Shown here in pieces: positions 37,772 through 47,868 of a stretch of 64,000 nt of DNA. This stretch comes from Mycobacterium sp. IS-836 (GTDB lineage Bacteria > Actinomycetota > Actinomycetes > Mycobacteriales > Mycobacteriaceae). Position 1 is the first letter of the stretch. Each line of letters starts with the position of its first letter. The stretch spans positions 62,001-126,000 of the forward strand of contig NZ_MBEU01000053.1 of assembly GCF_001954275.1 (NCBI RefSeq). The letters run 5' to 3'. Below the pieces are notes generated by a model. That model did not search any database. It had not been told where the DNA came from and saw only the letters and a list, made by a program, of their open reading frames with translations. Made by a program: the position numbers and the translations under genes.

Positions 37772-39078
37772 CTTCCCGGGAGAGGCTTGCCGACGATCTG
37801 ACCCGGGCGCGGACCCGGACGTTGCGGCTCACCGATTTCGACGACGCCGAGCTGTGCCGCCAGTACGACCCGTTGATGAGCCCACTGGTGTGGGACCTGG
37901 CGCACATCGGTCAGCAAGAAGAGCTGTGGCTGTTGCGCGGCGGGGACCCGCGCCGGCCGGGCATGCTGCCCCCCGCGATAGAGGGGCTTTACGACGCGTT
38001 CGAACACTCCCGCGCCAGCCGCGTCGAGCTACCGTTGCTGTCCCCGGAGCGGGCCCGATCCTATTGCCGCACAGTGCGATCCGCCGCGCTGGACGCGCTG
38101 GATGCCCTGCCCGACGATCCCGCCGGCGAGCGTGCCGCCTTCACGTACGGGATGGTGGTCAGCCACGAAAACCAGCACGACGAAACCATGCTGCAGGCCC
38201 TGAACCTGCGCACCGGCGCGCCGCTGCTGCCCGATACGTCCACCCTGCCCGCGGGTCGGCCGGGGTTGGCCGGGACGTCGGTGCTGATTCCCGCCGGACC
38301 GTTCGTGCAGGGCGTGGATGCCGCCGCCGAGCCCTACTCATTGGACAACGAACGTCCCGCCCACGTCGTCGATGTACCGGCATTCAGGATCGGCCGGGTC
38401 CCGGTCACCAACGCCGAATGGCGACACTTCATCGACGACGGTGGCTACCACCAGCCGCGCTGGTGGTCGGCGCGCGGTTGGCAGCACCGCCAGGGCGCGG
38501 GCCTGACCGCGCCGCAATTCTGGAGCTCCGACGCGCAAACGCGCACCCGATTCGGCCGCGTCGAAGAGATACCCGCCGACGAACCGGTGCAGCACGTCAC
38601 CTTTTTCGAGGCCGAGGCCTACGCGGCCTGGGCCGGTGCGCGGTTGCCCACCGAGACGGAATGGGAGAAGGCCTGCGCGTGGGATCCCGCGACGGAAACC
38701 CGGCGTCGCTACCCGTGGGGCGAGCAGGATCCGTCGGACACGCTCGCCAACCTGGGCGGCGCGGCGCTGCGTCCGGCACCCGTCGGCGCATACCCGGGCG
38801 GCGCTTCGGCCTACGGGGTTGAGCAGATGCTGGGCGATGTGTGGGAATGGACCAGTTCTCCGCTGCGGCCCTGGCCGGGCTTCGTCCCGATGATCTACGA
38901 GCGGTATTCCCAGCCGTTCTTCGACGGCGACTACCGGGTGCTGCGGGGCGGGTCGTGGGCGGTGGAGCCGTCCATCCTGCGGCCCAGCTTCCGCAACTGG
39001 GATCACCCGTTCCGCCGTCAGATCTTCTCCGGTGTCCGGCTGGCCTGGGATGCGCCCGACGCGGGAGGTTCCGGCTGA
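37768..39078 (+). CDS. egtB: Ergothioneine sulfoxide synthase EgtB
   Basis: 436 residues from GTG 37768. DinB-like N-terminal domain with the iron facial triad His46 (LAHIGQ), His133 and His137 (SHENQHDE), then an FGE-sulfatase-like C-terminal domain ([10 protein letters not shown]..., [15 protein letters not shown]). It joins hercynine and gamma-Glu-Cys with O2 to the sulfoxide. It overlaps egtA by four bases and egtC by one. Equivalent to Rv3703c. Confidence 0.97.
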   Translation: MTSRERLADDLTRARTRTLRLTDFDDAELCRQYDPLMSPLVWDLAHIGQQEELWLLRGGDPRRPGMLPPAIEGLYDAFEHSRASRVELPLLSPERARSYCRTVRSAALDALDALPDDPAGERAAFTYGMVVSHENQHDETMLQALNLRTGAPLLPDTSTLPAGRPGLAGTSVLIPAGPFVQGVDAAAEPYSLDNERPAHVVDVPAFRIGRVPVTNAEWRHFIDDGGYHQPRWWSARGWQHRQGAGLTAPQFWSSDAQTRTRFGRVEEIPADEPVQHVTFFEAEAYAAWAGARLPTETEWEKACAWDPATETRRRYPWGEQDPSDTLANLGGAALRPAPVGAYPGGASAYGVEQMLGDVWEWTSSPLRPWPGFVPMIYERYSQPFFDGDYRVLRGGSWAVEPSILRPSFRNWDHPFRRQIFSGVRLAWDAPDAGGSG

Positions 39079-39782
39079 TGTGCCGCCACCTCGGCTGGCT
39101 CGGGGCCGACGTCACGGTCTCCTCGCTGATGCTGGAACCGCCGTGCGGGCTGCGGGTGCAGTCCTACGCGCCGCGCCGGCAAAAGTACGGCCTGATGAAC
39201 GCCGACGGTTGGGGTGTCGGGTTTTTCGACGGAGACGTCGCTCGGCGCTGGCGCAGCGCGGCGCCGCTGTGGGCTGACGCATCGTTCGAGTCGGTCGCGC
39301 CGGTACTGCGCAGCCACTGCGTGGTGGCCGCCGTCCGCTCGGCGACGGTCGGCATGCCGATCGAGGCCAGCGCGACCGCACCCTTCAGCGACGGCCGCTG
39401 GCTGCTGTCGCACAACGGGGTGGTCGATCGCACCGTGCTGCCGCTGACGTCGTCGGCCGAATCCGTCTGCGACAGCGCGATACTCGCGGCAACCATCTTC
39501 GAGCGCGGGCTGGACGCGCTGGGCGACGCCATCGCCGAGATCGGGACGTCAGACCCCCTCGCGCGCCTGAACATATTGGCCGCCAACGGGTCTCGGCTGC
39601 TCGCCACCGCCTGGGGCGACACGCTGTGCATCCTGCGCCGCGACGACGGCGTGGTGCTGGCCAGCGAACCGTACGACGACGACTCCGACTGGGAGGACGT
39701 GCCGGACCGCCACCTGGTCGAAGTCACCGCGAAGGGTGTCACGATGACCCCGCTGGACCACCCGCCGAAAGGATCTCGATGA
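39078..39782 (+). CDS. egtC: Gamma-glutamyl hercynylcysteine sulfoxide amidohydrolase EgtC
   Basis: 234 residues. Ntn-type class II glutamine amidotransferase fold whose nucleophile is Cys2 (MCRHLGWLG), exposed after Met removal. [10 protein letters not shown] (about 41-50) and LLSHNGVVD (about 112-120) line the site. It removes the glutamyl group after EgtB. Starts within the egtB TGA and overlaps egtD by four bases. Equivalent to Rv3702c. Confidence 0.96.
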   Translation: MCRHLGWLGADVTVSSLMLEPPCGLRVQSYAPRRQKYGLMNADGWGVGFFDGDVARRWRSAAPLWADASFESVAPVLRSHCVVAAVRSATVGMPIEASATAPFSDGRWLLSHNGVVDRTVLPLTSSAESVCDSAILAATIFERGLDALGDAIAEIGTSDPLARLNILAANGSRLLATAWGDTLCILRRDDGVVLASEPYDDDSDWEDVPDRHLVEVTAKGVTMTPLDHPPKGSR

Positions 39783-40744
39783 CGCTGTCGCTGTCCAACC
39801 ACCTCGCCGCCGACTCGGCGCATCACGCGCTGCGCCGCGATGTGCTCGACGGCCTGCGGCGCACACCGAAATCGCTGCCGCCCAAGTGGTTTTACGATTC
39901 GGTGGGCAGTGAGCTGTTCGACCAGATCACCCGGCTCCCCGAGTACTACCCGACGCGCGCCGAGGCCGAGATTCTGCGCGCCCGGTCCGCCGAAATCGCG
40001 GTGGCCAGCGAGGCCGACACGTTGGTCGAACTGGGCAGTGGCACGTCGGAGAAGACCCGGCTGCTGCTGGACGCCCTGCATGGCCGCGGGTCGTTGCGCA
40101 GGTTCGTGCCGTTCGACGTCGACGCCGGCGTCCTATCGACCGCGGCGACCGCCATCCAGAGCGAGTACGCGGGCATCGAGATCAAAGCCGTCTGCGGCGA
40201 TTTCGAGGAACATCTGACCGAGATTCCCGACGGGGGCCGCCGCCTGTTCGTCTTCCTCGGCTCGACGATCGGCAACCTCACACCCGAACCGCGCGCGGAG
40301 TTCCTCGCGACCCTGTCGGCGGTGATGCGACCGGGGGACAGCCTGCTGCTCGGCACCGACTTGGTCAAGGACACCGGCCGACTGGTGCGCGCGTACGACG
40401 ACGAGGCCGGGGTGACGGCGGCGTTCAATCGCAACGTGCTCGCGGTGATCAACCGCGAACTCGACGCCGATTTCGACGTCGCGGCATACCGGCACGTGGC
40501 CCGCTGGAACGCGCGCGAGGAACGCATCGAGATGTGGCTGCGGGCCGATCGTGAGCAGCGGGTGCGCGTCGGTGCGCTGGAGCTGACCGTCGACTTCGCG
40601 GCCGGCGAGGAAATGCTCACCGAGGTGTCGTGCAAGTTCCGCCCCGACGGGGTGAACACCGAATTGGCCGGCGCGGGACTGCGTCGCATCCGCTGGTGGA
40701 CCGACGCCGCCGGTGATTTCGGGTTGTCGTTAGCCGTCAAGTGA
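39779..40744 (+). CDS. egtD: L-histidine N-alpha-methyltransferase EgtD
   Basis: 321 residues, identical in length to M. tuberculosis EgtD. DUF2260-type SAM methyltransferase with [16 protein letters not shown] (about 81-96), FVPFDVD, and [11 protein letters not shown]. It trimethylates histidine to hercynine, committing to ergothioneine. ATGA overlap with egtC and GTGA overlap with egtE. Equivalent to Rv3701c, which is reported as a PknD substrate. Confidence 0.97.
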   Translation: MTLSLSNHLAADSAHHALRRDVLDGLRRTPKSLPPKWFYDSVGSELFDQITRLPEYYPTRAEAEILRARSAEIAVASEADTLVELGSGTSEKTRLLLDALHGRGSLRRFVPFDVDAGVLSTAATAIQSEYAGIEIKAVCGDFEEHLTEIPDGGRRLFVFLGSTIGNLTPEPRAEFLATLSAVMRPGDSLLLGTDLVKDTGRLVRAYDDEAGVTAAFNRNVLAVINRELDADFDVAAYRHVARWNAREERIEMWLRADREQRVRVGALELTVDFAAGEEMLTEVSCKFRPDGVNTELAGAGLRRIRWWTDAAGDFGLSLAVK

Positions 40745-41889
40745 GCGATTCGCTGGCCGACCGATGGCGGGAGGCCCGCCCGCCGGTGGCCGGGCTGCAC
40801 CTGGACAGTGCGGCCTGTTCGCGCCAGAGTTTCGCGGTCATCGACGCGACCGCGCAGCACGCGCGGTACGAGGCCGAAGTCGGCGGGTATGTCGCCGCCG
40901 AGGCCGCGACGCCCGCGCTCGACGCCGGGCGCGCCGCGTTCGCCGCGCTGAGCGGGATGCCCGACGCCGAGGTGGTGTACACCACCGGCTCGCTGAACGC
41001 GCTGGATCTGCTGCTCGGCGGCTGGCCCGCGGATCGCCGGACGGTGGCCTGCCTGCCCGGCGAATACGGCCCCAACCTTGCCTTGATGGAGATCCACGGG
41101 TTCGAGCGCCGGCTGCTGCCGACCCTGGACGACGGACGGGTGGCACTCGACGAGGCGGCGTTGGCCCTCGAGGACGACCCGCCCGATTTCGTCCACCTGA
41201 CCACGGTGGCCAGCCATAGCGGGGTGGTCCAGCCGGCGGCGATGGTTGCGAAGCTCTGCGCCGAGTTGGGCCTGCCGCTGGTCGTGGACGCCGCCCAAGC
41301 GCTGGGTCACGTGGACACCGCGGTGGGCGCGGACGTCACCTATTCGTCGTCGCGCAAGTGGATCGCCGGGCCGCGGGGGGTGGGCGCGCTCGCCGTGCGC
41401 CCCGACCTGATGGAGCGGTTGCGTCCGAGGCTGGCCGCGCCCGAGTGGGCCGTGAAATCGGGGTCGCCGACGGTGGCCCAGCAGCTGGAATTCGGTGAGG
41501 CCAATGTCGCTGCGCGCGTGGGGTTTTCGGTGGCGCTGGGGGAACATCTGGCCTGCGGCGCCGAGGCGGTGCGGGCCCGGCTGGCCGAGTTGGGCGCGCT
41601 CAGCCGCAGCGTGCTGGCCGACGTGCCCGGGTGGGCGGTGATCGAGGAGGTCGAGGAGCCCAGTGCGATCACCACTTTGGCCCCGGTCGGCGGCGCCGAC
41701 GTAGCGGCCGTGCGCGAATGGTTGCTCAGCGAACGGCGCATCCTGACGACCTACGCCGGGGTGCAGCGGGCGCCGCTGGAACTGACGGGGCCGGTGCTGC
41801 GGATCTCGCCGCACGCGGACACCACGGCCGACGACCTGGGCGCCTTCGCCGAGGCACTGAACGCCGCGACGGCGGCTTTGTCTGCTTGA
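40741..41889 (+). CDS. egtE: Hercynylcysteine sulfoxide lyase EgtE
   Basis: 382 residues from GTG 40741. Class-V-aminotransferase/desulfurase fold; PLP Lys206 lies in [12 protein letters not shown], with TTGSLNALD (81-89) and [10 protein letters not shown] (181-190) as cofactor contacts. It cleaves the C-S bond of hercynylcysteine sulfoxide to give ergothioneine. Last gene of the operon; it ends three bases before a convergent methyltransferase. Equivalent to Rv3700c. Confidence 0.95.
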   Translation: MSDSLADRWREARPPVAGLHLDSAACSRQSFAVIDATAQHARYEAEVGGYVAAEAATPALDAGRAAFAALSGMPDAEVVYTTGSLNALDLLLGGWPADRRTVACLPGEYGPNLALMEIHGFERRLLPTLDDGRVALDEAALALEDDPPDFVHLTTVASHSGVVQPAAMVAKLCAELGLPLVVDAAQALGHVDTAVGADVTYSSSRKWIAGPRGVGALAVRPDLMERLRPRLAAPEWAVKSGSPTVAQQLEFGEANVAARVGFSVALGEHLACGAEAVRARLAELGALSRSVLADVPGWAVIEEVEEPSAITTLAPVGGADVAAVREWLLSERRILTTYAGVQRAPLELTGPVLRISPHADTTADDLGAFAEALNAATAALSA

Positions 41890-41892
41890 GGC

Positions 41893-42570
41893 CTAGCCGG
41901 CCTTGTGCGCCGTGAGCAGGTAGGCGGGAAACTTCATCCGGCCCTTTTCGTCGCGGTCGTGCGGCGGGAATTCGAACGGCGCGTCGGGGATCTGGGGAAC
42001 TTTCGCGTGGATATAGGCGGGCCGAATGTCGTCGATCTCCCAGTACTTGCTCACCGCGGCGCGCAACTCGTCCTCGTCCACCTCGTTCGGCTTCGGTTCC
42101 ATTTCGGCGGGGAAGGCGCCCTTGGCGAACACCAGCACGTAGTAGCCGGCGCCCGGGGCCGCCGCGCGGTGCACCGAGCTCAGGTAGCCGTCGCGGCCCT
42201 CGACCGGCAGCGAGTGAAACAGCGTGCTGTCCACGACCGTGTTGAACCGCCCGTCGTAGCCGGAGAACGAGGTGATGTCGGCCTGCACGAAGCGGGCCGT
42301 GCTCAAGCCGCGTTCTTCGGCCGCCTTGGTGGCCGCCGCGATGGCGGTGGGGGTTAGGTCGACGCCGACCACGGTGTAGCCCTCGGCGGCCAGCGCCAGC
42401 GACAGCTCGGCGTACCCGCAGCCGGCGTCCAGCACGTCGCTGCGGAACTTGCCGGCCGCCATCAGCGCCGCGAGTTCGGGCTGCGGCTCACCGATATTCC
42501 ACGGCGGCGGGCCCTGGAACTGGCCCTGCTCGCGGTATGCACTGTCCCAGTCCAAGATGTCAGAACACAT
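41893..42570 (-). CDS. Class I SAM-dependent methyltransferase
   Basis: 225 residues. Rossmann-like methyltransferase with VLDAGCGYAELSLALA (46-61) as motif I and VVGVDLTPTAI (67-77). The tail has an aromatic, Pro-rich stretch (FEFPPHDRDEKGRMKFPAYLL). It corresponds to Rv3699. Substrate unknown. Convergent with egtE; preceded by the GCS2-type gene 19 bases upstream on the same strand, so probably co-transcribed. Confidence 0.85.
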   Translation of the reverse strand: MCSDILDWDSAYREQGQFQGPPPWNIGEPQPELAALMAAGKFRSDVLDAGCGYAELSLALAAEGYTVVGVDLTPTAIAAATKAAEERGLSTARFVQADITSFSGYDGRFNTVVDSTLFHSLPVEGRDGYLSSVHRAAAPGAGYYVLVFAKGAFPAEMEPKPNEVDEDELRAAVSKYWEIDDIRPAYIHAKVPQIPDAPFEFPPHDRDEKGRMKFPAYLLTAHKAG

Positions 42571-42589
42571 AGCCCCAACGTACGCGCGC

Positions 42590-44062
42590 CTACGACGGCC
42601 AGGTGTGCACCGGCTCGTTGGCGTGCATGTGTTCGCAGTAGCGGCGCAGCATCTCGGCCAGCGCCGCGGGCCGCGTCATCCCGCCGTCCTGCAGCGCCCG
42701 CACCGTGGCCACCTGCCAGCTGGCGCCGTTGCGTCCGCTCGCGGCGCGGCCCTCGATGACGCCGAGGAACCGGTCGCGGGCCGCGGCGGCGACACCCCAC
42801 CGCCGCAGCCCCTCGTCGGCCATCGGAAGCAACGTGTTCAACACCAATTCCGGCGCCGTCACGTGGTCCAGGCCCGGCCAGTGCAGGCGGGCGGCAATGC
42901 CATGCCGGGCCGCCTCGACGAAATTGGCATGCGCCGCAGCGAAACTCATTCTCGTCCATAGTGGATCGTCGGATTCGGACAAGACGCGCAGCATGCCGTA
43001 GTAGAAGGCCGAGTTCGCCAGCATGTCGATCACGGACGGACCGGCCGGCAACACCCGATTCTCCAGCCGCACATGCGGGCGCCCGTCGACGACGTCGTAC
43101 ACCGGCCGGTTCCACCGGTACACGGTGCCGTTGTGCAGGCGCAATTCGGAGAGCGCGGGAATGCGTCCGGCGGCCAGCTCGGCGGCCGGATCCTCGTCGG
43201 ACAGCTCGGGCAGCAGGGACGGGAAGTAGCTGATGTTCTCCTTGAACAGGTCGAGGATCGACGTGATCCAGCGTTCGCCGAACCACACGCGCGGCCGCAC
43301 GCCCTGGGTGGTGAGCTCCTCGGTGCGGGTATCGGTGGACTGCGTGAACACCTCGATACGCGTCTCCGACCACAGCTGGTGGCCGAAGAAGTAGGGCGAA
43401 TTCGCGCCCAGGGCCAGCTGCGGGCCGGCCAGCACCTGCGCGGCGTTCCAGTTGGCGGCGAAATCGCGCGGGGCCACCTGCAGATGCAATTGCATGCTGG
43501 TGCAAGCGGATTCGGGCGCGATGGTGGTGGTGTTCCAGCTCAACGGCTCCGGGCCGTCGATATCGATCTGGATATCCTCGCCGCGAGCGCTGAAGATGGA
43601 CTCGTTGAGGGCAGCGTATCGGGTCGACTCGCTCATCCAGCCCTCGTCGAGATGCTCGGGCCGCAGCGTCGGCAGGATCCCGATCATCACGATGTGTGCC
43701 CCGCTGGCGTTGGCCTTGGTCTCCGCGTCGTTCAGGCTGGCCCGCACCTCCGCCTCCAGGTCCAGCGCGGTGTGACCGGGCAGCGGGCGGGGCGGCACGT
43801 TGAATTCGATGTTGTAGGCGCCCAATTCGGATTGGTAGGCCGGATCCGCGATGGCGTCCAGCACGTAGCGATTCGACATCGCGGGCTGGTAGTCGGCGTC
43901 GACGAGGTTGCATTCGATCTCCATGCCGGTGAGCGGCCGGTCGGCATCGAAGTGTGACTGCGAGAGCATTTTCTCGAAGACGTCCAGACACAACTGCACC
44001 TTGCGCCGGTATTCCCGCCGATGTGCGTGGTCATAGGTGGTGCGCTTGACCTCTTCGCCCAC
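42590..44062 (-). CDS. Glutamate-cysteine-ligase-like (GCS2 family) protein
   Basis: 490 residues from GTG 44062. GCS2-type carboxylate-amine ligase: [12 protein letters not shown] (about 44-55) with the metal Glu residues, [11 protein letters not shown] (about 82-92), [11 protein letters not shown] (about 185-195) and VRLENRVLP (about 345-353). Related to EgtA but in a distinct, longer subgroup, corresponding to Rv3698. Likely makes an amide bond from a carboxylate and an amine with ATP; the substrate pair is unknown. Its place beside egtABCDE may be evolutionary or functional. Confidence 0.85.
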   Translation of the reverse strand: MGEEVKRTTYDHAHRREYRRKVQLCLDVFEKMLSQSHFDADRPLTGMEIECNLVDADYQPAMSNRYVLDAIADPAYQSELGAYNIEFNVPPRPLPGHTALDLEAEVRASLNDAETKANASGAHIVMIGILPTLRPEHLDEGWMSESTRYAALNESIFSARGEDIQIDIDGPEPLSWNTTTIAPESACTSMQLHLQVAPRDFAANWNAAQVLAGPQLALGANSPYFFGHQLWSETRIEVFTQSTDTRTEELTTQGVRPRVWFGERWITSILDLFKENISYFPSLLPELSDEDPAAELAAGRIPALSELRLHNGTVYRWNRPVYDVVDGRPHVRLENRVLPAGPSVIDMLANSAFYYGMLRVLSESDDPLWTRMSFAAAHANFVEAARHGIAARLHWPGLDHVTAPELVLNTLLPMADEGLRRWGVAAAARDRFLGVIEGRAASGRNGASWQVATVRALQDGGMTRPAALAEMLRRYCEHMHANEPVHTWPS

Positions 44063-44164
44063 AAAGCCGATGGAACATGTTTACCGGCGGCAACGCAAGT
44101 TTCCCGGCGGCGTGTGGGTGGACCATCATGGACGATGACACGACAGAACGTTGGAGGAGAGCAC

Positions 44165-45682
44165 TTGGCCGACTTCGTCGCCGCCATAGACCAGGGCACC
44201 ACCAGCACCCGTTGCATGATCTTCGACCACGCAGGAACCGAGGTCGCCCGGCACCAGCTCGAGCACGAGCAGATCCTGCCGCGCGCGGGCTGGGTCGAGC
44301 ACGACCCGGTCGAGATTTGGGAGCGCACGTCCTCGGTGCTGACGTCGGTGCTCAACCGAACCAATCTGGCGGCGAAAGACATTGCCGCCCTGGGAATCAC
44401 GAACCAGCGCGAGACCACGCTGGTGTGGAACCGGCGCACCGGGCGCCCGTATTACAACGCGATCGTCTGGCAGGACACCCGCACCGACCGGATCGCGTCG
44501 GCGCTAGACCGCGACGGTCGCGGCGACGTGATCCGGCGAAAGGCGGGCTTGCCGCCGGCGACCTACTTCTCCGGGGGAAAGCTGCAGTGGATCCTGGACA
44601 ACGTCGACGGGGTGCGCGAGGCCGCCGAAAGCGGTGACGCGCTGTTCGGCACCGCGGACACGTGGGTGTTGTGGAATCTGACCGGCGGCCCGCGCGGCGG
44701 CGTGCACGTCACCGATGTCACCAACGCCAGCCGCACCATGCTGATGGACCTGGAAACGCTGGACTGGGACGACGAGCTGTTGTCGTTCTTCTCGATTCCG
44801 CGTGCGATGCTCCCGGCGATCGCGCCGTCGTCGTCGCCGCAACCGTACGGTGTCACCACCGACACCGGCCCCGTCGCCGGCGAGGTGCCGATCACCGGGG
44901 TCCTCGGCGACCAGCATGCGGCCATGGTCGGTCAGGTGTGCCTGGCGGCCGGGGAGGCGAAAAACACCTACGGCACGGGCAATTTCCTGCTGCTCAACAC
45001 CGGCGAGACGATCGTCCGATCGAAAAACGGCCTGCTGACCACCGTCTGCTACCAGTTCGGGAACGCCAAACCCGTTTACGCGCTTGAGGGTTCGATCGCG
45101 GTGACCGGCTCGGCCGTGCAGTGGCTGCGCGACCAGCTGGGCATCATCAGCGGCGCGGCCCAGAGCGAGGCGCTGGCCCGTCAGGTCTCCGACAACGGCG
45201 GGGTGTATTTCGTGCCGGCGTTTTCCGGCCTGTTCGCCCCGTACTGGCGATCCGATGCCCGCGGCGCGATCGTCGGGCTATCCCGGTTCAACACCAACGC
45301 GCACCTGGCCCGCGCGACGCTCGAGGCGATCTGCTACCAGAGCCGCGACGTGGTCGACGCGATGAAAGCCGATTCCGGTGTGCGCCTTGAGGTTTTGAAG
45401 GTCGACGGCGGAATCACCGGCAACGACCTGTGCATGCAGATTCAGGCCGACGTGCTGGGCGTGGACGTGGTGAGGCCGGTGGTCGCCGAGACCACGGCGT
45501 TGGGCGCCGCTTACGCCGCGGGTCTGGCCGTCGGGTTCTGGGCGGACCCGGGCGAGCTGCGCGCGAACTGGCGCGAGGACAGGCGGTGGTCGCCGGAGTG
45601 GAGCGACGACGAGCGCGCCGCCGGGTATGCCGGCTGGCGCAAGGCGGTGCAGCGGACCCTGGATTGGGTCGATGTGACCTGA
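44165..45682 (+). CDS. glpK: Glycerol kinase
   Basis: 505 residues from TTG 44165, chosen because GGAGGAGA (44152-44159) is ideally spaced; an ATG at 44135 in frame would add ten residues. FGGY kinase: [16 protein letters not shown] (about 4-19), [22 protein letters not shown], and the FGGY signature [19 protein letters not shown] (about 414-432). It phosphorylates glycerol to sn-glycerol 3-phosphate. Divergent from the GCS2 gene (102 bases). Equivalent to Rv3696c. No homopolymer tract like the phase-variable one in M. tuberculosis glpK was noticed. Confidence 0.96.
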   Translation: MADFVAAIDQGTTSTRCMIFDHAGTEVARHQLEHEQILPRAGWVEHDPVEIWERTSSVLTSVLNRTNLAAKDIAALGITNQRETTLVWNRRTGRPYYNAIVWQDTRTDRIASALDRDGRGDVIRRKAGLPPATYFSGGKLQWILDNVDGVREAAESGDALFGTADTWVLWNLTGGPRGGVHVTDVTNASRTMLMDLETLDWDDELLSFFSIPRAMLPAIAPSSSPQPYGVTTDTGPVAGEVPITGVLGDQHAAMVGQVCLAAGEAKNTYGTGNFLLLNTGETIVRSKNGLLTTVCYQFGNAKPVYALEGSIAVTGSAVQWLRDQLGIISGAAQSEALARQVSDNGGVYFVPAFSGLFAPYWRSDARGAIVGLSRFNTNAHLARATLEAICYQSRDVVDAMKADSGVRLEVLKVDGGITGNDLCMQIQADVLGVDVVRPVVAETTALGAAYAAGLAVGFWADPGELRANWREDRRWSPEWSDDERAAGYAGWRKAVQRTLDWVDVT

Positions 45683-45700
45683 TCCAGGGTCCGCCGGCCG

Positions 45701-46411
45701 TCAGTCCTCGCCGAGGATCCCGTAGATCTCCCGTCGCGCATTGTTGAGGATGTCGACGATGCGCTGCTGCTGGTCGGAAGAGGCGGTGTGCGCCGACTGC
45801 GCGACCGCCCCGAACAGCTGGCCCGCGGCGGTGCGCAGGTTGACGTGGCCCGGGTCGGCGCCCTGGGCGATCTCGTCCCACGGCGGGGTTTCGATCTTCT
45901 CGGCCGCCGCGCGTCCCGGGTCGGTCAGCTCGAAAAGCTTCTTGCTGCCGTCGGTCTCGGTCGCCGTGATCAAGCCTTCGTCGGCCAGTAGCTGCAGCGT
46001 CGGGTAGACCGAGCCCGGGCTGGGCTGCCAGATTCCGTTGCTGCGTTCGGCGATCTGCTGGATCATCTCGTAGCCGTGCATCGGCCGCTCGGCCAGCAGC
46101 ACGAGGATGGCCGCCCGGACGTCACCGCGGCGTCCCCGGCCCGGACCGCCGCGACGCCATCCGCCGCGCCGGCCGCCGGGGCCGAAGCCGAAGCCGGGCC
46201 CGAACCCGGGACCGAAACCCGGCCCGAAGCCGGGGCCGAAGCCCTGGTTGCCGGCCTGGTCGCGAAGGTGTTCGCGAAATTCTCGCCGGGCCTGGCGCCT
46301 GGCCTCATGCAGGGCGCGCCGCTGGGCGGGAGCCGGGCCGGGGCCGAAACCGAAGCCCAGGCCGGGTCCAGCGCCGAATGGGCCGTCGGGAGGAGTGAAT
46401 GGATTGGTCAT
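45701..46411 (-). CDS. PadR-family transcriptional repressor with Gly/Phe-rich N-terminus
   Basis: 236 residues. The winged-helix PadR domain spans about 95-175: AAILVLLAERPMHGYEMIQQI, then SPGSVYPTLQLLADEGLI with the recognition helix and the wing. The C-terminus is a dimerisation helix (IVDILNNARREIYGIL). The N-terminal 90 residues are unusual: GFGP repeats (57-79) and an RGGWRRGG patch, low-complexity and possibly RNA- or DNA-sticky. A palindrome of PadR type lies 49 bases upstream of its start, which suggests autorepression. Convergent with glpK (18-base gap). Confidence 0.88.
   Translation of the reverse strand: MTNPFTPPDGPFGAGPGLGFGFGPGPAPAQRRALHEARRQARREFREHLRDQAGNQGFGPGFGPGFGPGFGPGFGFGPGGRRGGWRRGGPGRGRRGDVRAAILVLLAERPMHGYEMIQQIAERSNGIWQPSPGSVYPTLQLLADEGLITATETDGSKKLFELTDPGRAAAEKIETPPWDEIAQGADPGHVNLRTAAGQLFGAVAQSAHTASSDQQQRIVDILNNARREIYGILGED
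46175..46243 (-). repeat. GFGP-coding tandem repeat in the padR gene
   Basis: About five to six degenerate 12-base units encoding Gly-Phe-Gly-Pro, residues 57-79 of the PadR protein. Copy number may vary between strains by slippage. Confidence 0.7.
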
Positions 46412-46459
46412 TGTCTGTGGTCCTGTCTGTTGGATCGCGCACCGGGTCGTGCGCTTCGG

Positions 46460-46476
46460 TATATCACGATATATCG
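46460..46476. promoter_or_regulatory. PadR-type palindromic operator
   Basis: TATATC-AC-GATATA (46460-46473) overlaps a second perfect palindrome CGATATATCG (46467-46476). Such AT-rich dyads are typical PadR sites and stand out in this GC-rich window. It lies between padR (start 46411) and the divergent membrane gene (46543), so it can control both. Confidence 0.65.
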
Positions 46477-46542
46477 TAAACTAACGCGATGCAATGAGAT
46501 ATTCCAGGTTTGCGCCCGAACTCGGCGGGTAGCACCTGTGGG

Positions 46543-46932
46543 ATGGACGCAAATAACTCCAACGTGACGTTCGACAGCGCAACGCGGAGTGCGACGGGTC
46601 AGGCGCAGGGTGAAGCGCGTGGACGCCGCGTCTGGCCGTGGGTCAACTGGGGGTTGGCGCTGTCCACGGTGCCGGCGGCCGCGCTTGTGATGCTGTTCGC
46701 GCTGGGCGCCGTGATGAGTACCGACGGCTGCAGCGATCGCAGTTGCCCGAACCTGGGCCGCGGGGGGATCGACTTCGGGGTCGCGTTCTACGGCGCGCCC
46801 GTGGTGGCGTTCGTCGTCATCGCCGTCTCGGTCTTCACCGCCAAGCGCCGCGGCGGCATCGTCGTTCCGCTGGCCGGATGGGCGCTGCTGATCATCGACG
46901 TGATCTGGATGGCGTTTACCGTCTCCGGCTAG
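46543..46932 (+). CDS. Small membrane protein divergent from padR
   Basis: 129 residues from ATG 46543 (MDANNSN). Three hydrophobic segments: about 36-58 (WVNWGLALSTVPAAALVMLFALG), 78-98 and 106-126. Between the first two is an extracytoplasmic loop with two Cys (DGCSDRSCP). No family recognised. Location across the palindrome from padR makes it a candidate target of that repressor, perhaps a membrane-stress or drug-response protein. It converges on the RDD gene with a 6-base gap. Confidence 0.68.
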   Translation: MDANNSNVTFDSATRSATGQAQGEARGRRVWPWVNWGLALSTVPAAALVMLFALGAVMSTDGCSDRSCPNLGRGGIDFGVAFYGAPVVAFVVIAVSVFTAKRRGGIVVPLAGWALLIIDVIWMAFTVSG

Positions 46933-46938
46933 CGGCAA

Positions 46939-47832
46939 TCAGCGAGGCGGCGAGAAGCCGCCGGCCTGCGGATCCTGCTGCGGCCAAGGAACGGCCGGCG
47001 GCGGGCCGCCCAGTGGCGGGCCGGCCGGCGCGGGCGGCCCGGGTGGCCAAGGCGTCGGCCCGGCCGGCGGCCAGGGTCCCGGCGCCGGCATCGTCGGGCG
47101 CAGCCGCGCCAGTTCGCGGCGGTGGCGTTCGGCAAGGACCGCGGCGAGCACCAGCTCCGGCGGGGCGCCGGGCGGGGGCGGCGGGGCGATGCGCGACACC
47201 ACGTCCCCGACGATCCGGTACGCCATCTGCTGGCGCAGCTGACGATCGAGTTGTGGTGCGCGGGAGAGGAATTGGCGCGCTACCTCGGCTTGGCCGGCGG
47301 ATAGCCCGGACAGCTGCAGCGACGCCGCCCACCACGCCAGCGCCGGGGGCATGGCCGGCGGCGGACTCGAGCGCGGGCCACGCTCACTCACCACGACCGT
47401 GCCGGCGAAGATGTCGCCGACGCGTTTGGCCTTGGGCGACAGCATGCTGCAGATGACGGCGGGACTGCCGAGAAACATCCATATCTCCACCACCGCTGCC
47501 AGCGCGCGAAACACCACCTGCCGGAAGCGTTCTGGGCCACCGTCGTCGGACACCACCCGCAGGCCCATCACGATCTTGCCCACCGACCGTCCGCGCGTGG
47601 CGGTTTCGAACGTCAACGGGTAACCGATCATCACCAGCACGGTGAAGATGATCAGGACGGCCGCGCTCAGCGCGCTGTCGAACTGCGTCAGGGTGGCGGC
47701 CCACAGCATCAGCCCGAGCAGGTAGAAGACGAACATCACCGTGATGTCGATCAGTGCACCCACCGCCCGCACCGGCAACTGGGCGATCTGGACGTCGAGG
47801 ACCACGGCGTCCCCGGTCACCACCTCCGACAT
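46939..47832 (-). CDS. RDD-family membrane protein
   Basis: 297 residues from ATG 47832. RDD domain in the first ~150 residues: QLPVRAVGALIDITVMFVFYLL (Arg-x4-Asp in helix 1), a second helix at about 45-70, TRGRSVGKIVMGLRVV, and VFRALAAVVEIWMFL. The C-terminal half is soluble: helical, then very Pro-rich (APGPWPPAGPTPWPPG...). It corresponds to Rv3695. Neighbours SpoIIM-like, MoxR and DUF58 proteins belong to the same conserved envelope-associated island. Divergent from the SpoIIM-like gene by 36 bases. Confidence 0.85.
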   Translation of the reverse strand: MSEVVTGDAVVLDVQIAQLPVRAVGALIDITVMFVFYLLGLMLWAATLTQFDSALSAAVLIIFTVLVMIGYPLTFETATRGRSVGKIVMGLRVVSDDGGPERFRQVVFRALAAVVEIWMFLGSPAVICSMLSPKAKRVGDIFAGTVVVSERGPRSSPPPAMPPALAWWAASLQLSGLSAGQAEVARQFLSRAPQLDRQLRQQMAYRIVGDVVSRIAPPPPPGAPPELVLAAVLAERHRRELARLRPTMPAPGPWPPAGPTPWPPGPPAPAGPPLGGPPPAVPWPQQDPQAGGFSPPR

Positions 47833-47868
47833 ACCACCGAACGCTACAGGCCAATTAGGCTGCTCAGG

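Noticed and set aside
39946..41814. 622-codon minus-strand open frame opposite egtD and egtE
   Set aside because: Shadow of two conserved enzymes; Ser/Arg/Pro-rich without motifs.
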